In this document: positions 1-11,400 of the stretch, one piece after another
How the letters are laid out: every line of letters starts with the position of its first letter
How positions within the stretch are numbered: the stretch's first letter is position 1
Translations under genes and position numbers: made by a program
Assembly (NCBI GenBank): GCA_030770535.1
Contig: JASVEC010000015.1
Location: forward strand, 682,001 to 746,000
Source: Batkoa obscura
Taxonomy: Eukaryota > Entomophthoromycota > Entomophthoromycetes > Entomophthorales > Batkoaceae
Length of the DNA: 64,000 nucleotides
Direction of reading: 5' to 3'
Notes under the pieces: model-generated
Seen by the model: only the letters and a program-made list of their open reading frames with translations
What the model was told of the DNA's origin: nothing
Databases searched by the model: none

Positions 1-984
1 TCCTAGTTTCAGCAGATAATTATTTTTAAATGAATTAGAAGTTCGCAATAAAGCTATGGCAGGTCTATGCTGGGATATATATTTTTTTAAAGCTCAGATT
101 AAAACCCAAATTTTGATCTGTTTTTAAAAAGCCATCACAATTTAAGCACAAGTTTTTTTCCAAGGGTCAAAAAATCTACCTCATATCATAGTGTTGAATT
201 AAGAACTTAAATTAAATTTAAACAACTATCTTTAAGAAATTTAGTACAATTTAGACTTATTATTATAAGTGATTGTTTGGTATTTACATAAATGTTAATA
301 TAATTGTTTATTTGTATTGAGCAATATAAATAAAATCCTTGAGTTTTTTTCACTTATCAAAAAAGGCCCACAAGCCATTTGGCCATAAATTTAAGTACTG
401 AAACTCCTTCCTATTTAAGAAAATAAAATATATGAAACTTATACTCCAGGCATGTCAAAATACATATAATTTCCGTTAAAAAAGAAATATTAATTTAAAG
501 ATATTGTTAAATAAAGATTACTATAATATTATATCTATTTACTTCATCAATAATAAATTTAGTATAGTTGAAAACTTTACAAACTTTTAAAAGGCCGTTA
601 AAAAATGGCACTTTAAGGCAACATAAAGTTTAGTTACAAGTAAATATTATTTTTAGCTTCAGATAAAAGATACTATACTAGAATTTATTTGACAATATTA
701 GTGTTATTTCATATTTTATTGTTTCATTGTAGTTTATTATTTATGTCAGGGGTTTATTTATATTATTTTTTATCTGATAATGGTGAAATTAAAATACAAC
801 TTAAGTGAGAAAAAATAGTCAAAAGTCAAGATGAAAATATAAATAAGCCGTTATAACAAAGTTAAAAAGCAATGTGAAAAAAGCAGCTAAATCCAACCAT
901 AAAAAAGAAGTAAATTTGACATAAAAGCAACTAAAGTTCTCTTTAATTTCATTTTTTTAAAATAGTGTGTAAATCTTAGTTTTA
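1..984. other. Intergenic, no gene seen
   Basis: AT-rich sequence with homopolymer runs and dense stops in all frames. I see no supportable exon, RNA gene or repeat copy. The last 100 bases presumably hold the promoter of the membrane-protein gene that starts at 985. Confidence 0.6.
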
Positions 985-2739
985 ATGCTACAACATCCTT
1001 ATCTACATGCTCTGGATTCCAATTCCACAGCCACTTTAATGTCCAACTTTATCCTAGATGAATCAAGGCCCAGGTTTTACTGGATGGTAAGACAACATAT
1101 GCTATAATGTTTTTGTTTAATAAATTAATTATAGATACCAAATAATAAACAAGGACAAAGGATATTGATTTTGAATATAATACGATATGTGCTATTAGGA
1201 TTAACTAACTTGATACTAGGCATTTACTTCTACATTAATGATAACAATTATGATACAAATATTGCAAATTATAACTTTCAATATTTTTTTCACTTACAAT
1301 TATTTTTTTTGTTCTCGTTTCAACTGTTTTTAATCTGGGATGGGGTAAACTTACTATTATACTTTATTCGGATCACTTATTTAATGTTTTATTTAGTGCA
1401 TAAAAAAATTAAACTTACAACTTTTCAGTAGTCTAATCCTTGATTTTATTATCAATGGTTATATCATATTAAAGTTAAACAGAGGATATGAAGTAACTCA
1501 AGAATAATATCTGCTATTACATTATTGAACTAATCTTAATTTCAATTAGCATCTAACCAATATGAATATAACATATTATCGACTGTTTATTTATATTGAT
1601 ATTTTATTTTTGATCTTAAATGTGTGTTACGTTCCCTGTCTATTGACACTGTTGTTTTTGGCCAATATAGATCCAAGATGGTATAATAATCACAACTTAT
1701 CTATGAATGATTTTAAAACAAACAGTAAACTTATTATTATCGTATGTTTCGACTAAAATTAATTATTTCAGTCATGATAAAATGGTATGATTGTACAATA
1801 TTATTACACAAATTAAGTGCAGGATTGATTTTAATCACTTGCTTTCAAATATCTACTTTATTTTGGTATCGTTCATTGCCAGACGTTATTGCTATATTAG
1901 CCATTAGCATTGATTTATGTTTGGCGTTTACTTTAATTGGATTCTATTCGGTAATAGTAGTATCAATGTTAGTATAATAGCAATATATTAATTATCTTTT
2001 TATCTAGATTTATAATGAAAACAAAAAGATGATAGTAGGGTATATATTATATCTGATGACATTTGTATTATTGTCATTGATCCTAATATTTCAATGTTTT
2101 TCATTAAATGTAACTCCTCTTCTAAATAAGGATTTTGAGCCGTTACCTGTCCCACTATCTGAACAAAGCTATATCAACCCATTTTTAAACCCATTAGCAA
2201 GTATTATAAATATCAAAAAAGAGCTAAATGGGTTAAACATCAAATTAAATATTACTGGAAGTTTGCCGCCATTATATCGTAGCTATTTATTTCCTACCAT
2301 TTATTTGCGTAAGTTAATTTGTATTTCACTAATAATTCCTTTAAATATTTTAATAGTTAGCGTAACACTTACTGTATGCATCATAAGCTTAATATTCAAT
2401 TTAAAAGTAAGAGATTATTTTGGCAAAAAAGTGTATGAGCACTATTCAAAGTACTATGAAGAAAGTCAGCCAAAAACAGTATTTCAAATAACACAAAATA
2501 AGATAGAGAATATTAACAATAATTACAACCACAACAATCATACTAACAATGAAGCAGAACTCAATGATTCAATAGATAGTTTTGATGAAAAAGAAGTTAA
2601 AAACAGTGTCAAAAGGGTATTATTTTTAGGTAAAAGTAAACCTACTATTGTTCACTCTTTTCATCTCAATCATGATCAACCTCCTCTTCCTTTAGATAAT
2701 TCGTTACCAGAATCTCCTACTATTAAGTTAAATTTTTAA
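985..2739 (+). CDS. Multi-pass membrane protein, family unknown (six exons, 504 aa)
   Basis: Seen: exons 985-1086, 1135-1344, 1397-1492, 1550-1724, 1772-1971 and 2008-2739 join in one frame to about 504 aa, with GT-AG introns of 36-57 nt; two introns use the donor gtaaac. The start is the first ATG after an in-frame stop. Hydrophobic segments occur about every 40-60 residues (for example after RILILNIIRY, at YYRLFIYIDILF, LHKLSAGLILITCF, DVIAILAISIDLC, MIVGYILYLMTF, LICISLIIPLNIL), giving roughly seven or eight membrane passes, with an N-glycosylation-rich loop (NITGS) before the last pass and a 100-residue polar, Asn-rich tail. Inference: a receptor- or transporter-like plasma-membrane protein; seven passes plus a long polar tail would fit a GPCR-like topology but I recognise no family signature. 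Exon joins are well supported by frame continuity; function is not. Confidence 0.6.
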
Positions 2740-3507
2740 CAAAATAAACAAGACATTTTTGTATATTAAAAAAGTGAAGCAATGAGACGTTTTTATGTAA
2801 AATGGACTAAATGAGATTGCTTTTATTAATATGAGATAATAGCTAAAATTATAAGAAATAAAGCACAAAAAATGGGGTTTATTTTAATTATAACTAATAT
2901 GAAACCAAATTAAATTCGAACCATCTAAAAATTAAGGTTTTAAATTTAAATATAATTTAGCTATTAAGTCAAAATAAACAAAGTATTCTATTAATATTTA
3001 TTTCACCCATTTTTCATACAAACATTAATATTTTCATTTTAATTTTATTAATAATGCAAGTCAATAAATAGAAAAGTAAATCGATTATTCTGACTTTATT
3101 GATATTTGATTCCTATGAATTTTATTATAAGTTAATGAATTAAATGGAACTAATTAATTTTGATCTTATTAGAGAATTCTGTAAAAAATGCAAAGATAAA
3201 AGTATCCGATTATATGGAATAAAATCAACCATGTTATTTATAATACTCAATAACACTGATTAAACAATGATTACTAATTTATTCAAGTAAATGAAAAGGG
3301 TAACAGGCTGCATTAGAATTTTTAGCAACTATAATTAAACTACATAATAGGGAAAATGATCAAAAATAAGAATAAAATAAAGACATATATTAAAATTTAA
3401 ATAGGGAACTCTCTTCACCTTCAAAAAATAAATTAAATTCTTAGAAACGAATATAAAAAGCATATACCCATTTTTAAATCGTAAAAAAACACTAATTTAT
3501 TTTAATA
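2740..3507. other. Intergenic, no gene seen
   Basis: Low-complexity AT-rich spacer. No ORF, RNA gene or MITE copy is visible. Confidence 0.6.
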
Positions 3508-3741
3508 ATGTCTATGCTAATTGATAATATAAAAAAATGTCGGAGACTGAGCGCCAAGTTGATGGGAAGAAGTGCAAAGTTAGTTGAGGAAGAGCTTGGG
3601 ATCGAAGTAAGCAGTAAACTTGAAGGGATTAAAAAGGAAGAATTTGATAGAATGATTGAGGAGGGCTTTATACTAAAAGATGGCCAAAAAGTGGAAACTC
3701 TAAGATTGTCTATAACCCCTCTCATTGCTAAAGAAGTTTAA
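3508..3741 (+). CDS. Possible small protein, 77 aa, unknown
   Basis: A single uninterrupted ATG-to-stop frame of 77 aa, rich in Lys, Glu and Leu, looks alpha-helical and amphipathic (for example KLVEEELGIEVSSKLEGIKK). Its base composition is visibly less AT-rich than the flanks, which argues for coding. I do not recognise a family, and an equally long antisense frame exists over the same bases, so it could be a gene remnant rather than a functional gene. Confidence 0.3.
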   Translation: MSMLIDNIKKCRRLSAKLMGRSAKLVEEELGIEVSSKLEGIKKEEFDRMIEEGFILKDGQKVETLRLSITPLIAKEV

Positions 3742-4160
3742 CTTACTATTCTACAGTCATTTTAATCCAATCCCCTGTATAGCTAATGTTATTAATTAAT
3801 TAACTACTAATACTTAATAAAATTTAATTTAAATTTAGTCCATTTAGTTATCAAACTAAAGTTATGAATAACGGTTAATTTTAAATTGCTGGCTATTTTT
3901 GAGATCCGTAATAAAAAGTAAAACGTTATAAAAGAAAGTGCTGATAGTTTTATTATTATATGAAATCAACTTGTAAACAAAGAACATATGGGTATTAAAC
4001 AAATGAGTAAAAAGGGTAGCGATATTCGCTAGTAAAATAAAATAACTGAAAATCTATTATTTATGTAAATAAGGTTTAATATTGAACTTTCAATTAATAC
4101 TTCTTACTACTTTTCATATATCATATACATCCATATAATATACTAACATAAATATAAGCA

Positions 4161-5396
4161 ATGTTATTGAACTCTATATTATTTTTTCTATTAAGTGTCA
4201 TTTTATCCTTCCTTAATAATGGAGCAGTGAATAGCAGTGACTCATTCGATCCTGAAAAAATAATCGATCAGCTTCAGCACAACAAGTTTATAGAAGACAT
4301 CAAAAACAGTGAAATAATCAAAGACATTAAAGACAATGGAATAGCTGAAGAAATCAAAAACACTGAAATAGTTGACAGACTCAAAGACAGTGATTTTATA
4401 AAACAGCTTATTGACAGTAATATTATAGAAAAATTAAATCAAACTAAAACCTTAGATACAAATGTATTGAAGGAGTTGTTAGCAAACAACACAATAAATC
4501 TACCTCCATTTCTTACTGAGATGATAGAACACCCAATCCAACCAAAAGAGGAACAGGTAGCTAATGAGTTAGCAGCACCTGACTTATTGAACAATATAAA
4601 CTACTATGGCCAATACGCAGGTATAGCAAAATGTAACGACGATCTATTATTTAACTGGCAATGTCGATACTGTCAGTCTCTAGGTAGTGGAAACAGGGTT
4701 CATAAAGTCCTAAGTAATTCAAACTTACAAACTAAAGGTGTAATTGTGGTCAATGAAGGTAGAAAAGAAATCATAATAAGTTTTCGAGGCACAGAAACGG
4801 AAATCAATTTAATTCAAGATATTAATATTGTTTTGAATGACTTTTTAGATTTTGATAACAATTTATTTAAAGTAAGAAATTTAAAAGTTCACAATGGTTT
4901 CCTTACTATGACCAATTCTTTGTTTGAATCAATGGTACAAAGTTTACAGGAATTGTTGAGACAAGATCAAGGGTATACTTTAATTTTTACAGGCCATAGT
5001 TTGGGTGGTGCAATCGCTGGTTTGAGTGCAGTAAAAGCTTATTATAAATTGAATTTACCAAAAGAAAGAATCAAAGTATTCACATTTGGTCAACCAAGGC
5101 TGGGAAATAAGGAATATGCTAGCTATGTGAATCAGTTGGGCTTGACTTACTACAGAATGGTTAACTATAACGATCCAGTTCCCCATGCACCTCCAAGGTT
5201 GTTTGGGTATTTCCATCACTCATTGGAATTGTTCCAATCTAATATTGTCAATGATAGATTCGAGATTAAAGTATGTAATAATATCAACACTATATTTGCT
5301 ATGGAAGATCCTTCGTGCTCTCTAGCTACTATTCCTGATCTAGATCGTAAGTTACACTCAAGGTTTGATAAGTTGGATTTTGCACCAAAATGTTAA
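4161..5396 (+). CDS. Secreted class 3 (Rhizomucor-type) lipase, 411 aa
   Basis: Secreted triacylglycerol lipase/esterase of the alpha/beta-hydrolase class 3 family, single exon. A signal peptide covers residues 1-25 (LLNSILFFLLSVILSF core). Residues 30-100 form a polar pro-region built from degenerate nine-residue units of the type IIKDIKDNG / IAEEIKNTE / IVDRLKDSD. The catalytic domain starts near 145. The nucleophile elbow GHSLGG places Ser280; Asp338 (YNDPVPH) and His353 (FHHSLE) complete the expected triad; FRG at 208-210 is the usual oxyanion-side strand. Cysteines near 158, 168, 171, 372, 386 and 411 suggest secreted disulphides. The length is typical of pre-pro fungal lipases. Family and catalytic residues are secure; substrate is not determined. 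Confidence 0.9.
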   Translation: MLLNSILFFLLSVILSFLNNGAVNSSDSFDPEKIIDQLQHNKFIEDIKNSEIIKDIKDNGIAEEIKNTEIVDRLKDSDFIKQLIDSNIIEKLNQTKTLDTNVLKELLANNTINLPPFLTEMIEHPIQPKEEQVANELAAPDLLNNINYYGQYAGIAKCNDDLLFNWQCRYCQSLGSGNRVHKVLSNSNLQTKGVIVVNEGRKEIIISFRGTETEINLIQDINIVLNDFLDFDNNLFKVRNLKVHNGFLTMTNSLFESMVQSLQELLRQDQGYTLIFTGHSLGGAIAGLSAVKAYYKLNLPKERIKVFTFGQPRLGNKEYASYVNQLGLTYYRMVNYNDPVPHAPPRLFGYFHHSLELFQSNIVNDRFEIKVCNNINTIFAMEDPSCSLATIPDLDRKLHSRFDKLDFAPKC

Positions 5397-5444
5397 AATA
5401 AAATAAAATAACAAAACAAAACAAGTGTATTTAAAACACTTTAT

Positions 5445-5969
5445 TCATTTCATACAATAATTATAATAGTAATAAAGATAAAAGAATGAGCCCAAGAAGA
5501 ACAAACCTGCTAAAACTAAAAATACTAACTTTTTAGTGCCATTGCTTGGTTTAATTGGGCTGGTAACTAAAAGTTAAAGGTTTAAAAAGTAAACTATACT
5601 AACATAACTAATATACTTACCCATGCCCTGTTCCATTAAAGTAGGTTCCATCTTCTCATTGATCGAACCATAATTGCCATAAACTGGGAACTTAATCTTC
5701 TCATTCTTAATACTGACCTTCTCAATTGTTTTATTTTCACTTTTTTCAGTTGCGTTTATCTCTTCCTTATCCTCTGTAATATGTGTTACAAAATCTTGGT
5801 GATATACTTTATTCTGCTTCCCTTCATTTTTTCCTAAACAAGGGTGATAGCTTAAATCCATCAGCATCTGATCTTTTGTCAAATTTTTTCCAGTACCATA
5901 TGTACCTTTAAGGTCTCCATGTTGATGGCGTAGCATGCGGTTTAAATAATGGTTTTCTGCTGGCGACAT
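5445..5969 (-). CDS. Small tail-anchored membrane protein, 156 aa, unknown
   Basis: Two exons, complement of 5621-5969 and 5445-5566, joined by a 54-nt GT-AG intron. The start chosen is the ATG at 5969 (MSPAENHYLN); the longer open frame upstream begins only at a TTG. The N-terminal half is polar and conserved-looking (NRMLRHQHGDLKGTYGTGKN), the middle is Lys/Glu-rich, and exon 2 encodes a short Pro/Ser linker followed by a C-terminal hydrophobic stretch (KLVFLVLAGLFFLGSFFYL) and a Tyr-rich end. This is the layout of a tail-anchored protein with its bulk in the cytosol. I do not recognise the family. It converges on the lipase gene, only about 50 bp from that gene's stop. Confidence 0.6.
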
Positions 5970-6611
5970 TTTGAAATGTATAAAGAAAAATAACCTTTTC
6001 AACGCTTGCGTTTTCCTTTTTATAAATTTTTTTTTTCAGATGACCTGGTTGATGTCACTTTAATTTGCAGTTTCCCCCTCTCATTTTGCATCTCCTAGCT
6101 AGAATATTTTTTTTCCACCTCAATTGAACTTAAAGCTTAAATTCTATTGGCACGATTAAGATAATTTGGGCCAAAATGACTTTTTTATCCGCATTTTAGG
6201 CGCTATGAGAATAAAAGTTGACAAGTTGAGATATTTCATATTTTAATATCACTATCGATAATATTTTACTCAATATGGGACTACTTTCAATTCATTTAAT
6301 CTTTGATTTTATAGCCTTAAATAGGAATTAAGAAAGTGGCTTAATGGGCCTTGATATAGCCTTGAAAAAGAAAGTAATAGTGGCTCAGATCAGACTAGAA
6401 ATAACCATAAAAATCAAAGCAACTGCATCTGACAACTAAGGGTTCTCCGCTTTTTCGTTGAGTATCCTTAGTATCATTGTAAAATCTATAGTTCCGTCTA
6501 TAAAGATTCTTATTGGACTATTATATTAGTTATATGTTTTTGTTATTCGAATGTAGCCTCGTCGTGTTGATATATATATTCAACTGATTTGTTCATAAAC
6601 CATTCTTAATA

Positions 6612-6712
6612 TGAGGATATCTTTTTTGACTTCATTGTTTTTTCCATTTTTTAAGCGCTATTTAAGCGGAAAATTTGTTAATAAAACTCTTAAACATAAA
6701 AACATATCCCCA
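6612..6712 (-). mobile_element. MITE copy 1 (TGGGGATG family)
   Basis: About 100-bp non-coding element with terminal inverted repeats. Family consensus, in the orientation called plus: TGGGGATGTATTTTT at one end and AAAAACATCCCCA at the other, with an inner TTTTTCC...GGAAAAA inverted pair around CTCAAATAGCGCTTAAA. Most copies are bounded by TA on both sides, as expected for a Tc1/mariner-type target. This copy lies in reverse orientation with TA at both edges. Confidence 0.8.
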
Positions 6713-7510
6713 TATGTTCAAATAAATGAAAATGAGGGAATCAATGGGAATAGTGGATTGGATTATTCTTTTGGTGTATTCGTTATAGATAAGATTCGAA
6801 AATAGCCATGTTTAAAGAAGTAAATTTTCTTTACTAATTACTATAGATTTTAGTTTGCGTTTAGCTATCGCTGATCTAGTGTTTGGTTTATAAGGACTTT
6901 TCTACAGGATTTGGATGATGATTGCTGAGTTTTTTAAAACGAGTTTTGAGTAAATAACAGTCAAAATCTAAATATAAGCTTACAAGCTGCGACTATATTA
7001 ATAGTAGCTCTGCAAAAATATAATAAAGTTTATTTTCTAAGTTATAACACTGTCTATGATATCTATTTCATTATTATTATTGTTTTTATATTTTTCACTG
7101 CCTTTGGATTACTTAAACTTATCATTATTTTTACTTTTTGAGCTTCCATTCAGCCATATCCAGATCTTTATCACATTCTAATATTTCTATTCCTATTGCT
7201 TTATAAACCTATCATATTGATCCTCTCCATTTCCTTCCTTAATCGCTTATTTCTGTTTTTAGATACTCACTAGATACTGAGTAGACTCAATTCATAAGTA
7301 GAGATTTATTTTTTTCCTTTGTACAGTCATCTAATTGTTAATAATCTATCTTTCCTTCTACTCTAGACTCTTTATTTAATAATTGCTTCTTAATAAAATA
7401 CTAATATTAGTGCTAAATTTTATAAAATATCTTTAAACTATCACTTTAATTTGATCATTTATTTTCCTTACTGGTGAAATTCAAAATTTACCAATTTCCA
7501 TTGTTTTAAA

Positions 7511-7575
7511 TTGCCAAAAATAAAAATAAAAATAAAATAAAAATAAAAATATAAAAATAAAAATAAAATAAAAAT
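7511..7575. repeat. AAAATA-type microsatellite
   Basis: About 65 bp of tandem AAAAAT/AAAAT units directly abutting MITE copy 2. Confidence 0.85.
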
Positions 7576-7675
7576 AGCGATGTATTTTTGTGCTCAAGAA
7601 TTTTATTAGCTATTTTTCCACTCAAATAGCGCTTAAAAGATGGAAAAAGTGATGAAGCTAAAAAAAGCATCCTCA
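7576..7675 (+). mobile_element. MITE copy 2
   Basis: Same family as copy 1 in plus orientation. The left terminus is eroded (GCGATG instead of GGGGATG) where it meets the microsatellite; the right end reads GCATCCTCA. Confidence 0.75.
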
Positions 7676-8549
7676 AATAAAAAATATAATAGTTTCTATA
7701 GTCATCACTTTTATTGCTTATGGGAGGGGATTCAGATACAAAACACTTGTTCATTCCTTGCTTTAAAATTAAGGTTTTTTTAGCTGGATATATAGCTCAA
7801 TTTGTTGTGATATTCCATTAAACAAGTGCTTTATTAGCTAATTCACAAATGTTTTAACTAAAGTAGGAAAACCATCATACTGGTCAAGGCTTATGCTGTA
7901 ACAAATTAAAATCTTATTCCTAGAGTATGCTGTGTTTGGTTTGGAACTTGATGCGTAGTTAAACTGAGAGTGCTATCTCAACTGAATTCTTCATACTTTA
8001 ATAGCTGATTGAAACTCTGATAAAACACTATAATATGAAAACACAAAGTTAAATTATGTTTAGACATAAAATCAACAATGAATATGTTGTTTTGTTATAT
8101 TCTTTTATTTGATTTAAATGAGATAAAAGGGGATACAATATGGAAGTAGCGAAAATCGCAATTTGAAATAGTACTGGCATTTACAATGCTTATTTTAACT
8201 CAATTCCTAGGACAACTCAAGTTTAAAGGACTTGATATTATTTTCATTAATCACTATGTATTTCAATTTATTTTTTGGGACGTTTGAATATAGTGTTTGA
8301 CATCTAATAGCTTAATTGCTGTTGTTGGATATCAATGATTAAATTTTCTGATAGAAGAATTTCAACCTTAATTGTACATTTTAAGTGTCTTTTAATTAAA
8401 TAATAAGTAATAAAAACAAATACCTGATAGTAATATATATCAATCTTATAGGTTTAATTAAAATTCAATAAAATTTTTACAAACTTACTCTACTTACAAG
8501 TCATGGTAATATAACAGGGGCGAAAAGTATTCTATAATGTGTTTTCAGT

Positions 8550-8692
8550 TTTTCAAATAATAAAAATATTGGAAAGTCAAAAAATCGAATTTTTTTGCTA
8601 ATTATGGCTTGTAGTACTACTTCTAATCCGCCATTTTTTCCCGATTTTTTCATTTTCTAATATTTGTATTATTTAGAAAAAATCGAAAAATA
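8550..8692. repeat. Imperfect inverted repeat upstream of HSDL2-like gene
   Basis: Left arm around 8550-8600 (TTTCAAATAATAAAAATATTGG) is matched in inverse by the right arm around 8640-8692 (CTAATATTTGTATTATTTAG), each followed by an AAAAAATCG/CGATTTTTT pair; the loop is about 40-60 nt. It does not belong to the MITE family. Confidence 0.55.
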
Positions 8693-8830
8693 CAGTGGAA
8701 TCACTTTCAACCATTATTATACAAAGCCACTTAGGCTAGGGGCTAATGACGTGACGAAGTTTCATAAGAGTAATGACATCAATAAAATCAAAAAATCAAA
8801 AATCAAAAAATTCTTTTTTGTTAAAGTATA

Positions 8831-10112
8831 ATGAGTTTAAAAGGAAAGACAATTTTTGTAACTGGAGCATCAAGGTAACTTGACAAAGTATATGAGATAA
8901 TAGTAAATGACGATACCAATTTTATAGAGGGATTGGTAAAGCAATAGCCTTAAGAGCAGCCAGAGATGGAGCAAATGTAGCAATAGCAGCAAGGACAACC
9001 ACCACGAATCCAAAAGTAAGTGAGCAAAATGAAAAATAAATAAGAACTCATTAATTATTTCCATAAAGATGCCAGGAACAATCTATGCCACAGCTGAAGA
9101 AGTAGAAGAGGCGGGAGGAAAAGCATTACCTATAGCTTGCGATATTCGAAGTGAAGAACAGATTGCTGACGCCATTAGTCAAACAGTGAAACAGTTTGGT
9201 GGGCTTGATATTTTAGTTAATAATGGTAAATTTAATTTATGATTTCATTTATTAATTTTGTTGATTACTTTAAGCCTCTGTCATTAATTTAACAAATACC
9301 GAAAAAACTACGATAGAAAAGTATGACTTGATGCATCAAATCAATACCCGTGGTACTTGGCTGGTATCTAAAGTTTGTTATTAGCTTATGTATAAAACAT
9401 CAATTTTATTTAATTTTTAACTACTTTTAGCACTCTATTCCTCACTTAAGAAAGAGTAGTAACCCACATATTTTAAACCTTGCTCCACCACTAACCATGG
9501 ACCAAAAATGGTTTCGGAGTTATGGTCCTTATACTATGGCAAAGTAGGATATATTTTTTCAGGTTTAAAGCTGTTATCCTTATTAATTTTCAGATATAAC
9601 ATGTCAATGTGCGTACTTGGTATGTCTAGCGAACTTAAAAAAGATGGTATTGCAGTGAATGCATTGTGGCCTTTTACCGTTATCATGACTGCAGCTTTAC
9701 AAGCGCTTGGTAAGTAGGTTGATCTCAGTTTCTGTGTTATATTAAATCGATTATCTAGGACCAATGAATAAACCAGAGCTTTGTCGGTAAGTAAATTAAG
9801 CCTATTGTAAATTGATTAAATTGATATTTTCTAGTACCCCAGAGATTATGGCGGACTCAGCATATATGGTATTTAATAAAGATAGTAAGAAATTTACGTA
9901 AGTATCTCATCTAACTCTTTATTATATGATATTGACTGGCGGTGTTTTAATTTAGTGGTAATTTTTTAGTGGATGAATTATTTTTACGTGAGAATGGAGT
10001 AACTGATATCGATCAATATTCTGCTGTCAAAGGATCCACCAAATTTTTAGACGATTTATTTGTTTCAAAAGAAATTAAGGAAAAAATTCAAAAACTTAAG
10101 GAAAGTAGTTGA
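8831..10112 (+). CDS. HSDL2-like short-chain dehydrogenase, copy A (nine exons, 287 aa)
   Basis: NAD(P)-dependent oxidoreductase of the SDR family closest to hydroxysteroid dehydrogenase-like protein 2, which in animals is peroxisomal/mitochondrial; here the C-terminal SCP2 lipid-binding domain is absent. Exons: 8831-8874, 8928-9015, 9069-9225, 9275-9372, 9431-9543, 9594-9709, 9759-9786, 9835-9897, 9956-10112, all in frame. Motifs: TGASRGIG cofactor loop (about residues 11-18), NNA around 96, active-site YTMAK, and the family blocks NTRGTWLVSK, HILNLAPPL, GIAVNALWP, ADSAYMVF and TGNFLVDE. Intron 4 has the weaker donor gtttgt but gives exact family spacing. No break is visible, so it looks functional. 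An inverted near-identical copy lies at 23375-24650. Substrate is unknown. Confidence 0.85.
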
Positions 10113-10280
10113 AAATGAGACGGATTAAACCCGAGTTTTATTAATATAGTTAATAAACAATTATAACTTAAGCTTTTCTTTTTTTATTTTATTACTAATT
10201 TGAATTAACTACTTAAAGCTAATAGTTTTTTATATAAAGTTTTCTATACTTACTTTCTTTGATGAGCATAATCAGTTGTA

Positions 10281-10379
10281 TGGGGATGTTTTTTTGGCTT
10301 CATTACTTTTTCCATCTTTTAAGCACTATCTGAGCAGAAAAATTATTAGCAAAATTCTTAATACAAAAACACATCCCCA
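10281..10379 (-). mobile_element. MITE copy 3
   Basis: Near-consensus, reverse orientation; termini TGGGGATG and CATCCCCA, TA at both edges. Only 69 bp from copy 4, which lies in the opposite orientation. Confidence 0.85.
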
Positions 10380-10448
10380 TATATTATGTAGAATCCATTT
10401 ATTGCTTCTGCTTTATCTTTATATCCCACTTTTATTTATTTGAGCATT

Positions 10449-10549
10449 TGGGGATGTATTTTTGTGTTTAAGAATTTTACCAACAAAATTTCCGCTTAAA
10501 TGGTGCTTAGAAAATGGAAAAAATAATGAAGTCAAAAAAAACACTCTCA
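10449..10549 (+). mobile_element. MITE copy 4
   Basis: Plus orientation; left end TGGGGATG intact, right end eroded to CACTCTCA; flanked by TT rather than TA. Confidence 0.8.
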
Positions 10550-10790
10550 TTTGTTTTATTAATAAGTCACTTTTTTAAAAATTATATATGTATCTTTTTA
10601 ATAAATTTTAACATTTATATGTAACCCCTTCCCATAAAACTGTTATTTCTTTATATATTTTAGTTTAGTATAAAATCATTATAAAATATTTTTAAATCTT
10701 AACTTATAATCATTTATAACTTTACAACCTGTAGATGCAAATTTATAAATAAGCTATTGTTAACTATAATCTATTATTAATTACAATATA

Positions 10791-10890
10791 TGGGGATGCA
10801 TTTTTGTGTTTAAGAATTTTACTGACAATCTTTCGACTCAAATAGCGCTTAAAAAATGGAAAAGTAATGAAATCGAAAAAAACATCCCCA
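10791..10890 (+). mobile_element. MITE copy 5
   Basis: Plus orientation, both termini intact (TGGGGATG, CATCCCCA); TA on the left, TT on the right. Confidence 0.85.
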
Positions 10891-11194
10891 TTATTTATAA
10901 GGATTTAGTAAAATACCATCAGCTTTTAAATCAAATATTACTTGGGTTTAATAAAATTGAAATAGTCAAGGTAATTGAATTGTCTTTTCTTGAAGCAAGT
11001 CATGAAATGTTCTAGCTTTTACCCTAAATCTAACATGATATTAGCTGTTCCTTTATAGATCATTTATACACTGTGCCCTTCTCTAATAGTATTTAAAAGC
11101 AAACTATTTATAAATTAATATTTTTAACCCTTGTAAAATATTCGATTAAAAAAATTTAAAAAAGAATTTTTAACAAAATTCACCTTGAACTAAT

Positions 11195-11390
11195 TAATCA
11201 ATTACGAAAAACAAGAATATTCAACTCATTCGATTGGGAGAATTCAAAATGCGTAAAAATAGTGATGACCAATTAAAGCTCAAAATTGAGATATTTGAAA
11301 TATCTAGCTGGTCACCATAATTTTGTATTTCGAATTCTCTCGATTAAATGAGTCAAATATCTCTACTTCCTTGTAATTGGTTATGAAATA
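11195..11390. repeat. Long fold-back palindrome, about 85-bp arms
   Basis: The left arm (TAATTAATCAATTAC... ACTCATTCGATTGGGAGAATTC ... ATAGTGATGACCA) is matched in inverse by the right arm (TGGTCACCATAATTTTG ... GAATTCTCTCGATTAAATGAGT ... GTAATTGGTTATG). The centre is near 11290. It is imperfect but clear, and would form a long hairpin. It is unrelated to the MITE family, though a MITE copy starts about 10 bp beyond it. Confidence 0.7.
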
Positions 11391-11400
11391 TTAATCTATA

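Larger units (their letters stand above)
6003..8830. other. Gene-poor spacer with two MITE copies
   Basis: No supportable gene. It holds MITE copies at 6612-6712 and 7576-7675, an A-rich microsatellite next to the second, and an imperfect inverted repeat at about 8550-8690 just upstream of the HSDL2-like gene. Short open frames at 6611 and 7506 are produced by the MITE copies. Confidence 0.6.

Noticed and set aside
6611-6805. Short open frame encoding SLFFPFFKRYLSGK-like residues, with similar frames at 7506-7754, 58621-58812 and 61964-62200, and another short frame on a MITE at 10806-11015
   Set aside because: All lie on MITE copies and simply translate the shared element; recurrence is due to the DNA repeat, not a protein family.
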